Assembly: GCA_964017045.1 (NCBI GenBank) | Contig: OZ024808.1 | Coordinates: forward strand, 23,812,918-23,876,917 | DNA length: 64,000 nucleotides | Origin: Omphiscola glabra | Lineage: Eukaryota; Mollusca; Gastropoda; Lymnaeidae | Direction: 5' to 3' | Shown here: positions 36,030-46,800 of the stretch, piece by piece | Numbering within the stretch: the first letter of the stretch is position 1 | Layout: each line of letters opens with the position of its first letter | The notes under the pieces: model-generated | Databases searched by the model: none | What the model was told of the DNA's origin: nothing | The model's input: the letters and a program-made list of their open reading frames with translations, nothing else | Translations under genes and position numbers: made by a program

Positions 36030-36852
36030 ATATATTATTATTATTATTATTATATATGGTTTTATATAGCGCAGTACCCCAGACTAGGGCTAGGCTCACT
36101 GCGCTTCACATAAAAATGAGCAATAACAGAAAATTATACATTTAAAATCAATTGGTGAAAAGCTTGACCTCACCACACAAGTACTAAATATCCCGATTTA
36201 GCCATGGACAGCACCCAACATTGTTTATCAGTTAGCGTCATTTCATACGATCAAATTTCGCGTCAAATTGTTGTATGAACGCACTATTTTGTGCGTGGTT
36301 TCTTTTGGGGGGAATTTGATCAAATAATAATTTGAAAGAAGTGACAAGGCTTCCTACACGAATTGCATCAAATGCTTGAAGGAAAATTTGACCGTGTGAT
36401 TAGAGGGTGATGAGAATGAGTCGGTATAGTACAGTTTGAAGAAATGGGTTTTGAGGGGCAGTTTTGAAGGCTTGGATGGTCGTTATAGTGCGGATTGTAT
36501 AGGGAGGGAATTCCGTTGTTTTGGGGCACAGAAAGATCGTTCACCATATGTTTTATTGCGTGTTCTGGGAACAGAATGAATACGCGTGTCTGCGGAGGAA
36601 CGAAGCTTTTCGAAAAGGTGAATAGACAGAAAGAAGTTCAGTAAAATAGGAAGGGCAGGAACCAGTGAAAAGTTTGTGACAGAGAACAAACAGCTTGTAA
36701 TCAATGTGTGCCTGTACAAGGAGCCTATGAAGTGAATGAAGTAGTCGAGTGATGTGATCACGTTTATCTGCCTTTAGAACTAACCTAGCAGCTGAGTTTT
36801 GAAGTTTTTCTATGAAATGTGTTGGTGAACCTGACAGAAGAGAATTAAAATA
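36030..36852 (-). mobile_element. LINE 3' end (KTYGERSF family) with ATT tail and a nested MITE piece
   Basis: Minus strand reads [25 protein letters not shown], then FKLYYTD-like sequence and a 3' UTR ending GCGCAGTGAGCCTAG...(ATT)n. CR1/L2-type RT C-terminus. Around 36231-36410 a MITE-like piece related to 2362-2805 interrupts it. Relatives are at 55.4-56.0 and 60.96-61.35 kb. Confidence 0.7.
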
Positions 36853-36881
36853 GTCAATATATATATATATACATATATATA

Positions 36882-37134
36882 TATCCCAATAACAGAATGG
36901 ACAGGTATGAGTGTCCCAATAACAGAATGGACAGGTCTGAGTGTCCCAATAACAGAATGGACAGGTCTGAGTGTCCCAATAACAGAATGGACAGGTCTGA
37001 GTGCCCCAATAACAGAATGGACAGGTCTGAGTATCCCAATAACAGAATGGACAGGTCTGAGTGTCCCAATAACAGAATGGACAGGTCTGAGTGCCCCAAT
37101 AACAGAATGGACAGGTCTGAGTGCCCCAATAACA
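36882..37134 (+). repeat. 30-bp minisatellite
   Basis: Eight units of CCCAATAACAGAATGGACAG plus GTCTGAGTGT, next to an (AT)n tract. Confidence 0.95.
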
Positions 37135-37253
37135 TAAATAAATCGATTCTTTATGAGATCAAAGTGTGTGTGCAGTCACAAAGAAAGAACACGGAAACCT
37201 CTTGAACGAAAGAACACATGTTATATACCTTATATTTTCATCGTATGCTTTTC

Positions 37254-37634
37254 ACATAGAGAGTTGGTACATGAGGAATACATTGAGAGCTGTTTCATAT
37301 AGGAATACATAGAGAGTTGGTACATAAGGAATACATAGAGAGTTGCTACATATATGAATACATAGAGAGTTGCTACATATAGGAGTACATAGAGAGTTGC
37401 TACATATAGGAATACATAGAGAGTTGATACATATAGGAATACATAGAGAGTTGCTACATATAGGAATACATAGAGAGTTGTTACGTATAGAAATACATAG
37501 AGAGTTGCTACATATAGGAATACATAGAGAGTTGCTACATATAGGAATACATAGAGAGTTGTTACGTATAGGAATACATAGAGAGTTGCTACATATAGGA
37601 ATACATAGAGAGTTGTTACGTATAGGAATACAGA
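37254..37634 (+). repeat. 27-bp minisatellite
   Basis: About 13 units of ACATAGAGAGTTGCTACATA plus TAGGAAT with CGTATAG variants. Confidence 0.95.
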
Positions 37635-37794
37635 TATTGGGCGCCTTGGATGGGTGCACCCAGGGCACTCGTAAGCATTAATTTTAATCCAGGCCTGACA
37701 CAGGAGTGACGTATTTTGCATTGAGTTAAAATACGAATCTATTTATAGTGGACTTGAACTTATTTTTAAAATACGCCCCCCCCCCCCGTGACAA

Positions 37795-37945
37795 ATAGTG
37801 TTACCTATTTACAGTGGCGGATCAAAATACATGTGTATCATGGTACTTGTTACCTATTTACAGTGTTGGATCAAAATACATGTGTACCATGGTAATTGTT
37901 ACCTATTTACATTGGCGGATCAAAATAAATGTGTACCATGGTAAA
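37795..37945 (+). repeat. ~53-bp tandem repeat, three units
   Basis: TGTTACCTATTTACAGTGGC, GGATCAAAATACATGTGTAC, CATGGTA repeats three times. Confidence 0.8.
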
Positions 37946-38029
37946 TATTTTAATTTGAAAACTTAACAATCATTACCGAAATTGAAAGAATACACCGAGA
38001 AGTACTGGGAGGATGACAGCTAACCCCCA

Positions 38030-38305
38030 TCCTCCACAACCACACATGCTCCCACCACTTTCAATGTCCACAGCCACACATGCTGCCACCACTTTCAATG
38101 TCCACAGCCACACATGCTCCCACCACTTTCAATGTCCACAGCCACGCATGCTCCCACCACGTTCAATGTCCACAACAACACATGGTCCCACCATGTTCAA
38201 TGTCCCAAACCACACATGCTCCCACCACGTTCAATGTCCACAACCTCACATGGTCCCACCATGTTCAATGTCCACAGCCACACATGCTCCCACCACTTTC
38301 AATGT
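38030..38305 (+). repeat. 34-bp minisatellite
   Basis: About eight units of CATGCTCCCACCACTTTCAA plus TGTCCACAGCCACA. Confidence 0.95.
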
Positions 38306-38804
38306 ACGTTGAAATCACTGTTACCCAAGTTGAGAAAAAATCCGTTGGACACTCAGTCTCAGATAGGAAGTTGGTTTGCATTTTTTGGGGGTGGTGGAGG
38401 GGGTGGAGGGGGTGGGGTAACTGGGTGGCGCAATATGTGAAAGAAAGTTGCACAACTCAATGCACCACAAATCTATGTGACTTGTTGTAAAGTGTATCCT
38501 ACAACGTCGAGATATCGATGTTCAATTTTTTTTCATGGCTGTAGAATGGAGTACTTTTTTTATAGCTGTTTCAATTTTTGGGGTGGGGTGTACTTTTTTT
38601 TTTTATAGCTGTTTCAATTTGGGGGGGGGGGGCGCCGCTGGAAATTGTGGGGGGGGGGGCAAAAATGGACTCCAAAATTATTCCCGTTTTCATTAGGTTT
38701 ATTTTCATCACACACACCACATAGATATAACATACATATACACCACACGCATAGTTAATACCTAATTCCAATACATTACACATAAATATAATGGTATGGC
38801 ATCT

Positions 38805-39062
38805 TTCCGTCTACGAGAGACGATAGATTATCTTGTCTGGTTGCAGCTCTTCGTGTGGCTAATGAGACCGATCTTTGAATGGCAGTCTCTTGTGCATGTC
38901 CCGCACACGAATGCAGTGGAGTAGTGTTTTCTTGCCTTTCTCCGCGCTCACTTCACAGCTGCTTCCGCCCTGTACACCTCCTCGGCACGTAGTGATCCTT
39001 CCTTCACGATGCCCCGCCATGTGGATCGATCCTCCGCCAAGTCCTCCCAATTTGAGATGTTG
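38805..39062 (-). pseudogene. LINE 3' end with broken zinc finger, minus strand
   Basis: Minus strand contains SNWEDLAEDRSTWRGIVKEG-like sequence, then HYSTAFVCGTCTRDCHSRIG-like zinc-finger codons split over frames, ending with CTACGAGAGACGATAGATTA. Another copy of this 3' end is at 50.98-51.17 kb. Confidence 0.65.
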
Positions 39063-39715
39063 ATGACGCCGCTTTAGTATCTCACTCAGAAGACGGCCTG
39101 CAGAGCCTTGTATCCAGTTTATCCGCTGCCTGCAAAGAGTTTGGCATGATCATCAGCTTAAAGAAAACCAACATTATGGCTCAGGACGCTGACACTCCCC
39201 CCACTATCTCCATCGACGACTGCGACTTGGATGCTGTTGACAGATTCACATATCTAGGGTCGAACATTTCGAGCACTCTCTCAATGGAGGATGAGATAAG
39301 TGGTAGGATAGGGAGGGCCGCAACTGTCATGACGAGATTGAAGAAAAGAGTCTGGTCCAATGCCAAGCTCACAACAAGAACTAAGCTGCAGGTATACCAG
39401 GCCTGCGTACTGAGCACACTCCTCTATGGATGTGAGTCTTGGACCACATACATAAATATAATAAACACTCATATACATCACACATGCATGCAAGACACAT
39501 ACGCCACACTAAGGACGTGCTGTACAGCGAGCTGGCGACATGGAAAAGGTCAGTTGGACGGCCTCGTCTCAGATACTTAGACATATGCAAAAGGGACACG
39601 GAGGCGGCCAACATCAACATCTCAAATTGGGAGGACCTGGCGGAGGATCGATCCACATGGCGGGGCATCGTGAAGGCAGGATCACTACGGGAGAGCACTA
39701 ATTGGGATTCTTTTG
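39063..39715 (+). pseudogene. LINE reverse transcriptase fragment, plus strand
   Basis: Reads SLKKTNIMAQDADTPPTISI, DDCDLDAVDRFTYLGSNISS, KLQVYQACVLSTLLYGCESW, then after an internal deletion KRSVGRPRLRYLDICKRDTE and SNWEDLAEDRSTWRGIVKAG. It is the same family as the minus fragment just before it, in opposite orientation, and both carry the SNWEDLAEDRSTW segment. Confidence 0.8.
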
Positions 39716-41660
39716 TATAATTGTATATACATATATCGAAAATTGAAAATGTCAGATGCACAACCATAATTGTGCAGATCGTAGTGTAGTAATCAGACAC
39801 AATATCAAAGAATCCCTATTAAAATTGACGTTAATGTGTACGAGTGAGGGACTTCCGAGCCTACCTGCTTGGTCTTTTTCAAAATAGAGTTAGTCAAAAA
39901 GACCTTTTCTACGATTAAAAATAGTTAAAATTCAATCTGCCTACAGTATCCAAATGTTGTTCAGCTGTGTAAGAAGAAGCGCTGCCAGGTCTCTGGCAAC
40001 GAGGAGTAGGAGGAAGAAAGTGAGGCCTAGTTATTGAGAACCCATAGTGTTTTTATTTGTTATTAATGAAGGTTGAGCAGATAGTAACAGTTGTACTTTA
40101 TTGAATTTGTAATCGCTTTTTTTTGTGTGTGGAATACATCATGCAGCCCAGTCTTACTCAGACTCTACCTCCTGCGGCCCTCGGATATTTTGAGATTGAG
40201 ACCCCCTGATATAGATAGATATAACTATGAAAGGCCACGACAGACTGTTGTGTTTCAGCATGAACTTTTACGAAATGTAAATAAATCTGACTACGTCCTT
40301 TGAAACGGGGACAGCCACACCATTTTTGTTTTGTTTTGTTTTGCGAGAATTTTCCCTTTGAATTTCAACAAAATTTGATACTTTGATCACATGGTGTGGT
40401 TTTTTGGTCCACTTAAAGAAATTTACCTCGTATTCTCTATAAAAACAGTTCAGCCATTTCTTTAGAGAGTCACACATGGATTACGCAAACTCTTGTCAGG
40501 TAAGTAGTTTGACAGTGCGAGTACCATGAGGTCAAATTTTTAGCATGTTTTTTTTTTTTTTCAAATAAAGGTAAAAAAAAGAAAGGTAAGTCACTTGATA
40601 GAGCAGTCGGGATAATTTCTCAAAATTGAAAATTTCGCACCCTTTATCATTTTTCTGAAGTCGTTTAGTATGAAAATTTAATTCCAATGTGTGCATCTAT
40701 CATCGGTTTGAGAAACACTGTATTAGAGAAAACTATCGCTGCAGTTGGTGGATCAAGAGAGTGACAATCCCCATTCTTGCTATATCTTTCTTTGATGTGT
40801 TAGTAATATAATAGAAATGTGTGTATGTCCGCGAAGGTAGCAAATGTGTTGGTGGGGGTGCATAAACTTGGCGATATTTTAGTCAGTGAAAAGTCTGTCA
40901 ACACATTTGTTTATGAGCTGCGCTATATGTTCAGTCATAAAGGTGTTTGATAGACATTTGGTGGACTTCAGAAGAAACCTATCACAGGTGTACGTTTGCA
41001 CTGATTAGATTATTCGTCTGTCGGGTGTTTGGCCCTTTATAGATTTCTGGTGGATTCAATGTTTGTTTTTCCCTATCTCATTTTGTTTATTTATTTTGTT
41101 TTTGATAATATTCCATTCTCAAAATGATGTTATGTCCTCCATGCCTGAAAAAAAGCCTTAAAATCTGTAAGAAAATACATATTTTTCCATTGAAAAATTA
41201 TAAATCATAAATTCTTCTTTTTGAAAGGGTGATTAATAGCTATTTTCAAACTTGTTGCAGCCCCCCCCCCCCCCCCCCCCGAAGCTATGCTGGTCACATT
41301 TCACAATTTCAACGCAAATCCGCATTGTTATGTAGCTTAAGGTGCAGTCTTAAATTATTCCCGTTAAACTATTGTCTCACTGATACTTGGAATATGGGTT
41401 TGTGGAGTGCTTAGCTAAACTTCAAATAAACCATTAAAAAACTATTTCTACTTTTGATTTCTCAGCGCACGTAATGATAATGTCTTGATGTTTATTTATT
41501 TGTTATTTATTAATAAGAATTCTGATTTCAGGACCGGGGAAAAAAAAGAATGAAAACATGTTTGTATTTATAAGGTAGGTCGTTTTTTTAAAAACTAGTT
41601 GGAATTTTTAAACGGGATTTTAAATAAGAATATTTGATTAATTAGGATTTTTTTCCCCAC
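39716..41660. other. Intergenic, no gene recognised
   Basis: AT-rich with a GTTTTGTTTTGTTTTG tract near 40327 and a C run of about 20 at 41261-41280. No exon with plausible splice sites and family motif was seen. Confidence 0.4.
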
Positions 41661-41863
41661 GAAGGCCCACGATCATTTCATTTATCATTCTGGCTCCTGG
41701 TTCAGATTAAGAGTTTGCCTTCTCTTAGATGAGTTGCCGTCCCAAGGCTAACGGGTCCCATCCACCCGGGGTGCTGGGGATGATTGCCTTTGGTTGCGGG
41801 ATTCTCCAGGCCACCTGCTATTTGGATTGAGACAGCTTAGACCGCTGGGCCACAAGGCCTCCT
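41661..41863 (-). mobile_element. tRNA-like SINE with a LINE-derived 3' tail
   Basis: Minus strand begins near AGGAGGCCTTGTGGCCCAGC, GGTCTAAGC, which fits a pol III A box (TGGCNNAGNGG). A B box is not clear. It ends AGGAGCCAGAATGATAAATG, AAATGATCGTGGGCCTTC, closely matching the 3' tail of the GAA-tail LINE at 59.2 kb. Confidence 0.6.
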
Positions 41864-42490
41864 TTAATATGTTGTGCTTTATCAGCTTTACTCGCCGACA
41901 CTGACCTGTCACTTTAGCTTTACACTATTTTTAAGGATTCAACTAATAGATCAACAAAAGCAAATGAAGCTTTGCATTAGAAGACGCTCTCTTCAAAAAT
42001 ACGTCTAAAATTACGCCACCTTAACACATTCATTTTAAAAAAAAAGAAACAAATAAGTTGATAATTTTTTTTTATAATATCTAATGATTAGAGAGACAAA
42101 CATTACGAAACTGCCGATTAAGAAAAGATGGACTACAGAAAATATATTGGCTACTGGTATAACAAAACATGACTATAATAAATCATCATTCTCAACATTG
42201 GCCCCAAGTACCAAGACGTCATTGTTGGCTCCCCTATCAAATACTGTAAATGCGTTTTCCTAGATTCCTTTACTCCAGTCAAGACGAAATGTTTGCATTT
42301 CACTACATGGGGTTCAGCGTTGGTGACATTGTGAGAGACCCCCCCGACAACTACACACCTATGTTTTTATTGTTACTATAAAATGTGTACTTAACTACGC
42401 AGATATGTTGTTTACGTGACCGAGGTTCAGAAGAGGTCTCGCACTTTTGTTTACGACTAAAATATCCAGTTTCCATCTCCCTCTCCTCAG

Positions 42491-43837
42491 CTTATGGGTC
42501 GCAGCCGCACTTTCCCTCACGGCGGCCTACCCGTCCTACCAGCAAGAGATCCCTAACGGCAACAACGTCATCCACCCGTGCATACCAAACTACCGCTGGC
42601 CGGGTGTCGGCCATGAGAACCGTAATGGTGGCGGAACGAGAAATGTGTTCGGCTCTGCTTTCAGCGCCGCAGGACACACGGTGATTCAACAAAACTTTCC
42701 CTTTAAAAGATAATAATTCCTATTAGAGTACCCAACAAATATAATATTGTACATCAGCACCTATTCCCATTGATCGATTTTACATTTATAGAGTATTTAT
42801 ATGAAACACTTTGTTTAAGGGTTGTTTAATTATGGGTTGTTTAATTATGGGTTGTTTAATTATGGGTTGTTTAATTATGGGTTGTTTAATTATGGGTTGT
42901 TTAATTATGGGTTGTTTAATTATGGGTTGTTTAATTATGGGTTGGTTAATTATGGGTTGTTTAATTATGGGTTGTTTGATTATGGGTTGTTTAGTTATGG
43001 GTTGTTTAATTATGGGTTGTTTAATTATGGGTTGTTTAGTTAGTGGTTGTTTAATTATGGGTTGTTTAATTATTTTAAAGTGTGAACTGAAAAAAAGATT
43101 CCACCAAATTTCCGTTCGATCAAATTTCCGTCGATCCATTTTCAGTCGACGAAATTTCTTTCGATCAAATTTCCGGTAACCAAATATATCTGTGTTGTTT
43201 TTGTTTAGTTTTTTTAATATAGGGCCTATTTCTTAGCATATGCTACATGCAACGTAATAGCTTAATTCGGCCCTGCCTACACGGAAGTCCCGAAATTGTA
43301 AAATTACTGAGTTATAACGATCTAGACAAAGTAGGCTCTTAAAATAAGACAATAATATGTTGTTGTTTTAAATTAATCAGACCGTAGCACACTGTGAACC
43401 AATACTTTAGTGTGTGTTGTTTTTTGTGCTTGCGGTGTATCCTCCAGTTTACACGCCATATTATTTTACAATGTGCATTTAGAAGATGACTTCAAATGAT
43501 TACTTGAACTATCTTTTGTTACCCCCCCCCCCCCCACACACACACAATGTGGTGTAGGTAACTATTCCCTCAGGGCGGCATTTTTTAAGATGATCGAATC
43601 AAGCTCCCAGCATGCACCTGAGAGAGAAGACATTTTGAAACATAATCCGATCTCTGCCTTACGATTTTAACTACATACTAAGCAAGCGTGTCTTCATTTT
43701 CCCACAGTGGACCAAGTCTCTATGTCAACAAGATTCCGACGGCGACGGTAAGACCAATGGTGACGAGCTCGGAGACCCCAACTGTGTGTGGGCAAGTGGT
43801 CAGGTCCCCACAAGGACGACAGGCATTACCCATCCAG
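42491..43837 (+). other. Temptin domain exons (signal-peptide end plus mature temptin module)
   Basis: Exon 42491-42680 follows a strong pyrimidine-rich acceptor (CCCTCTCCTCAG). It encodes the end of a signal peptide, then YPSYQQEIPNG, the WPGVGH motif and GGGTRNVFG. Exon 43708-43837 continues WTKSLCQQDSDGDGKTNGDE followed by LGDPNCVWASGQ. These motifs, including the Ca-loop-like DSDGDG and NGxELGDP, are the core of temptin, known as part of the Aplysia water-borne pheromone blend. No in-frame ATG lies in the exon and a stop occurs just upstream, so translation starts in an unlocated upstream exon. Confidence 0.85.
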
Positions 43838-46800
43838 GTAGAATGTCCACGCCATCTCTTATATATATTACGCTTCTGGTATGACTCGTGGATGGCTTCC
43901 TAATTTACTGCTTCCATTTCCGTTTCCCGTCTCTTCGGCGAATTTGGGATTGAGAGTACACTATAAACAATTCTATATGTTTGAAAGAAAGTATGGTTCA
44001 ATAATGAGTTCAATAGCGCATAAAATATAATTCACGATAACTACGCTAAATGATATATTTTTTTATGTAACGCAACTACCTTTGGCGCGAAATATTTTCT
44101 TTCGGAAAATGAAATCGTCTCAGTTTAAGTATGATGTAAAAATATTCGGTTTAAGAGTGGTTGGGACATCAGAATGTTTAATGTGATTTCATGGGCGTGA
44201 AATAAAAAGTGTGCAGTGACGTATCATGGGGGGGGGGGGGGAGAGAGGGGTTTAAGGGGGTGTAGCTTGAGTTCATGTTTAGTAGATGGGAAGGTCACGC
44301 ACCGCTGCTGCCAACGTTTGGCGGGCCATATCTAGTCTTACAATAATTCGTATTCGTTAAAGGTCTAAGCATCTCCATTTGACATTGATGAGATAGGGTC
44401 CTGCGTCTCACCCGGGGAAATTTTCCCACCTTGGTCCATATCCCCCACTCCCATCCCTAGGTAGCTATAGCCAAGGGCCGTTTTAAGATCGTCGTAAGCC
44501 CTAGGCACGTTTGCATACAAAATGCGCGTGTAAATTCTTTCAATTTAATGTCCACATTAGTCAATTGTTCATATATTTACATTACTTTTTTTACATTACT
44601 TTTTTTACTTTAATTTTTAATGTCTAATATATATTACCCTTCTGGTGTGACACGTGGACTGCTTCCATTTCCGGTCGGCTGCTTCCTATTCTGCGTATTT
44701 GGTATTGAGATTATATTACAAATAATTCTGATTAAATAGACACGAACATTCTGTGTCGATATAACAATATATATATTAAGCTTTAATAATAATAATTTTA
44801 CAATACACATAAGTAAACGTTTCGGCACATGCCTTCATCAGTATAACAAGACATACAAATAAGTAGAAATCAAATTTACATAATACATATAGAGAGAGAG
44901 ATCAATCCTACCTAAAAAATAGAAAACCAGACAGAAACAAAGTAAAGAAAAAAGAAGAATGGAAAGGAAGTGACTTGAAGTAAAATGTCTAAGGGCCCAA
45001 TCATGCATAAAAGGGCATCGCAGTTACGTAAAATTGTGGATTTGGTTTATCCCATATAGAGTTAAAGTACCAAATCTTGTTATTAATTTATTCTCCATAT
45101 AGATCCTATCCGGTGTGTTACTTTTATACAGTATACCAGTAACTACAATGTCTAAAATGTCATCATGGTTAGTGCTATTGAAATGTTTGGAGACCGGACA
45201 GAGAGCTTGTTTATTTATGTTATAGAGGTGTTCTCTAAATCGGTCTCAAAGGCGACGACCTGTCTCTTTTACGTATAATTTACCACACATTTTACAATTT
45301 AGTTAATTACAAATAATTCTATATGTTTGAAAGAAAGTATGGTTCAATAACGAGTTCAATAGCGCGCAAAATATAATTCTCGATAACTTCGCCAAATGAT
45401 ACTTTTTAATAATTTTTTCGGAACATGAAATCGTCTTAATTTATTAATGGTGCAAAAAAAAAAACGGTTTAAAAGTGGTTGGGATATCAGAATGTTTAAT
45501 ATAATTCATGGGCATGAAATAATAAGTGTGCAGTGACGTATCATAAGGGGGAAGGGGCGGGTAGCGAAAATTGGGATTCTTAAATGTGCGTTACTTGAGT
45601 TCATATTTTGTCAAGTAACTTTAGTAGATGGGAAGTTCACGCATTGCTGTCGCCAATGTTTGGCGGGCTATATCAGACTAGTACCTATTAATTTTCATAA
45701 ATAATTAGGATTTTAAAAATATAACTGAGTCTGTATATATGTAGCGCCTACATCTCAGTGCCTATATAACATGTAGCACCTACATCCCAGTGACTCTATA
45801 ATATTTTTGCACCTACATCCCAGTTCCTATATAATACGTAGCACCTACATCCCAGTGCCTATATAACATGTAGCACATACATCCCAGTACCTATATAATA
45901 TGTAGCACCTACATTCCAGTTCCTATATAATATGTAGCACCTAAATTCCATTGCCTATATAACAAGTTGCACCTACATCCCAGTGCTATATGATCTATAT
46001 TCGAAGACCTCGGCGGAAAAACCACACTTGATCTTGCGAATGCAAAAAGTCGAAAAGTTAATATCATTAATCATATCATTTTATTTTAAAGATTATTATA
46101 AACATCATAAATCTGTATGCTTTTATTATAAAGATTATTATAAACATCATAAATCGGTATGCTTATATTATTTGGATTATTAAAACATCACTTATCTGTA
46201 TGATTATACTATAAAGATTATTAAAGACATCATAAATATGTGTATGATTATATTATAAAGATTATTATTAACATCATAAATCTGTATGCTTATATTATTT
46301 GGATTATTATAAACATCACTAATCTGTATGATTATACTATAAAGATTATTAAAGACATCATAAATATGTGTATGATTATATTATAAAGATTATTATTAAC
46401 ACCATAAATCTGTATGGTTATATGAAATAAAAATTAATGACAGAGAAATTAATAGATGTTTAATTTTGTTTTTGTTGTATTAGGGTATATTCCTATTTAA
46501 TATTGTATTTTTTAGAATTTCGTAGTCCCCTCTAGGCTCGTAGTCCCCTCTAGGCTCGTAGTCCCCTCTAGGCTCGTAGTCCCCTCTAGGCTCGTAGTCC
46601 CCTCTAGGCTCGTAGTCCCCTCTAGGCTCGTAGTCCCCTCTAGGCTCGTAGTCCCCTCTAGGCTCGTAGTCCCCTCTAGGCTCGTGGTCCCCTCTAGGCT
46701 CGTGGTCCCCTCTAGGCTCGTGGTCCCCTCTAGGCTCGTGGTCCCCTCTAGGCTCGTGGTCCCCTCTAGGCTCGTGGTCCCCTCTAGGCTCGTGGTCCCC

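Larger units (their letters stand above)
44627..45682 (+). mobile_element. Helitron-like repeat, copy 3, split by a Penelope-like insertion
   Basis: The left part (44627-44729) and right part (45306-45682) together match copy 2. The sequence between them is the Penelope-like insert, flanked by a 15-bp direct repeat. Confidence 0.55.

Noticed and set aside
36882..37134. CRISPR-like regular repeats
   Set aside because: Units are directly adjacent with no unique spacers, and the host is an animal; these are minisatellites.
41229..41414. Coding region across the C run near 41.27 kb
   Set aside because: The frame crosses a homopolymer of about 20 C and has no family motif.
42385..42490. Translation start for temptin directly upstream of exon 42491
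   Set aside because: No in-frame ATG before the stop at 42417-42419, and a strong acceptor ends at 42490, so the start is in an upstream exon.
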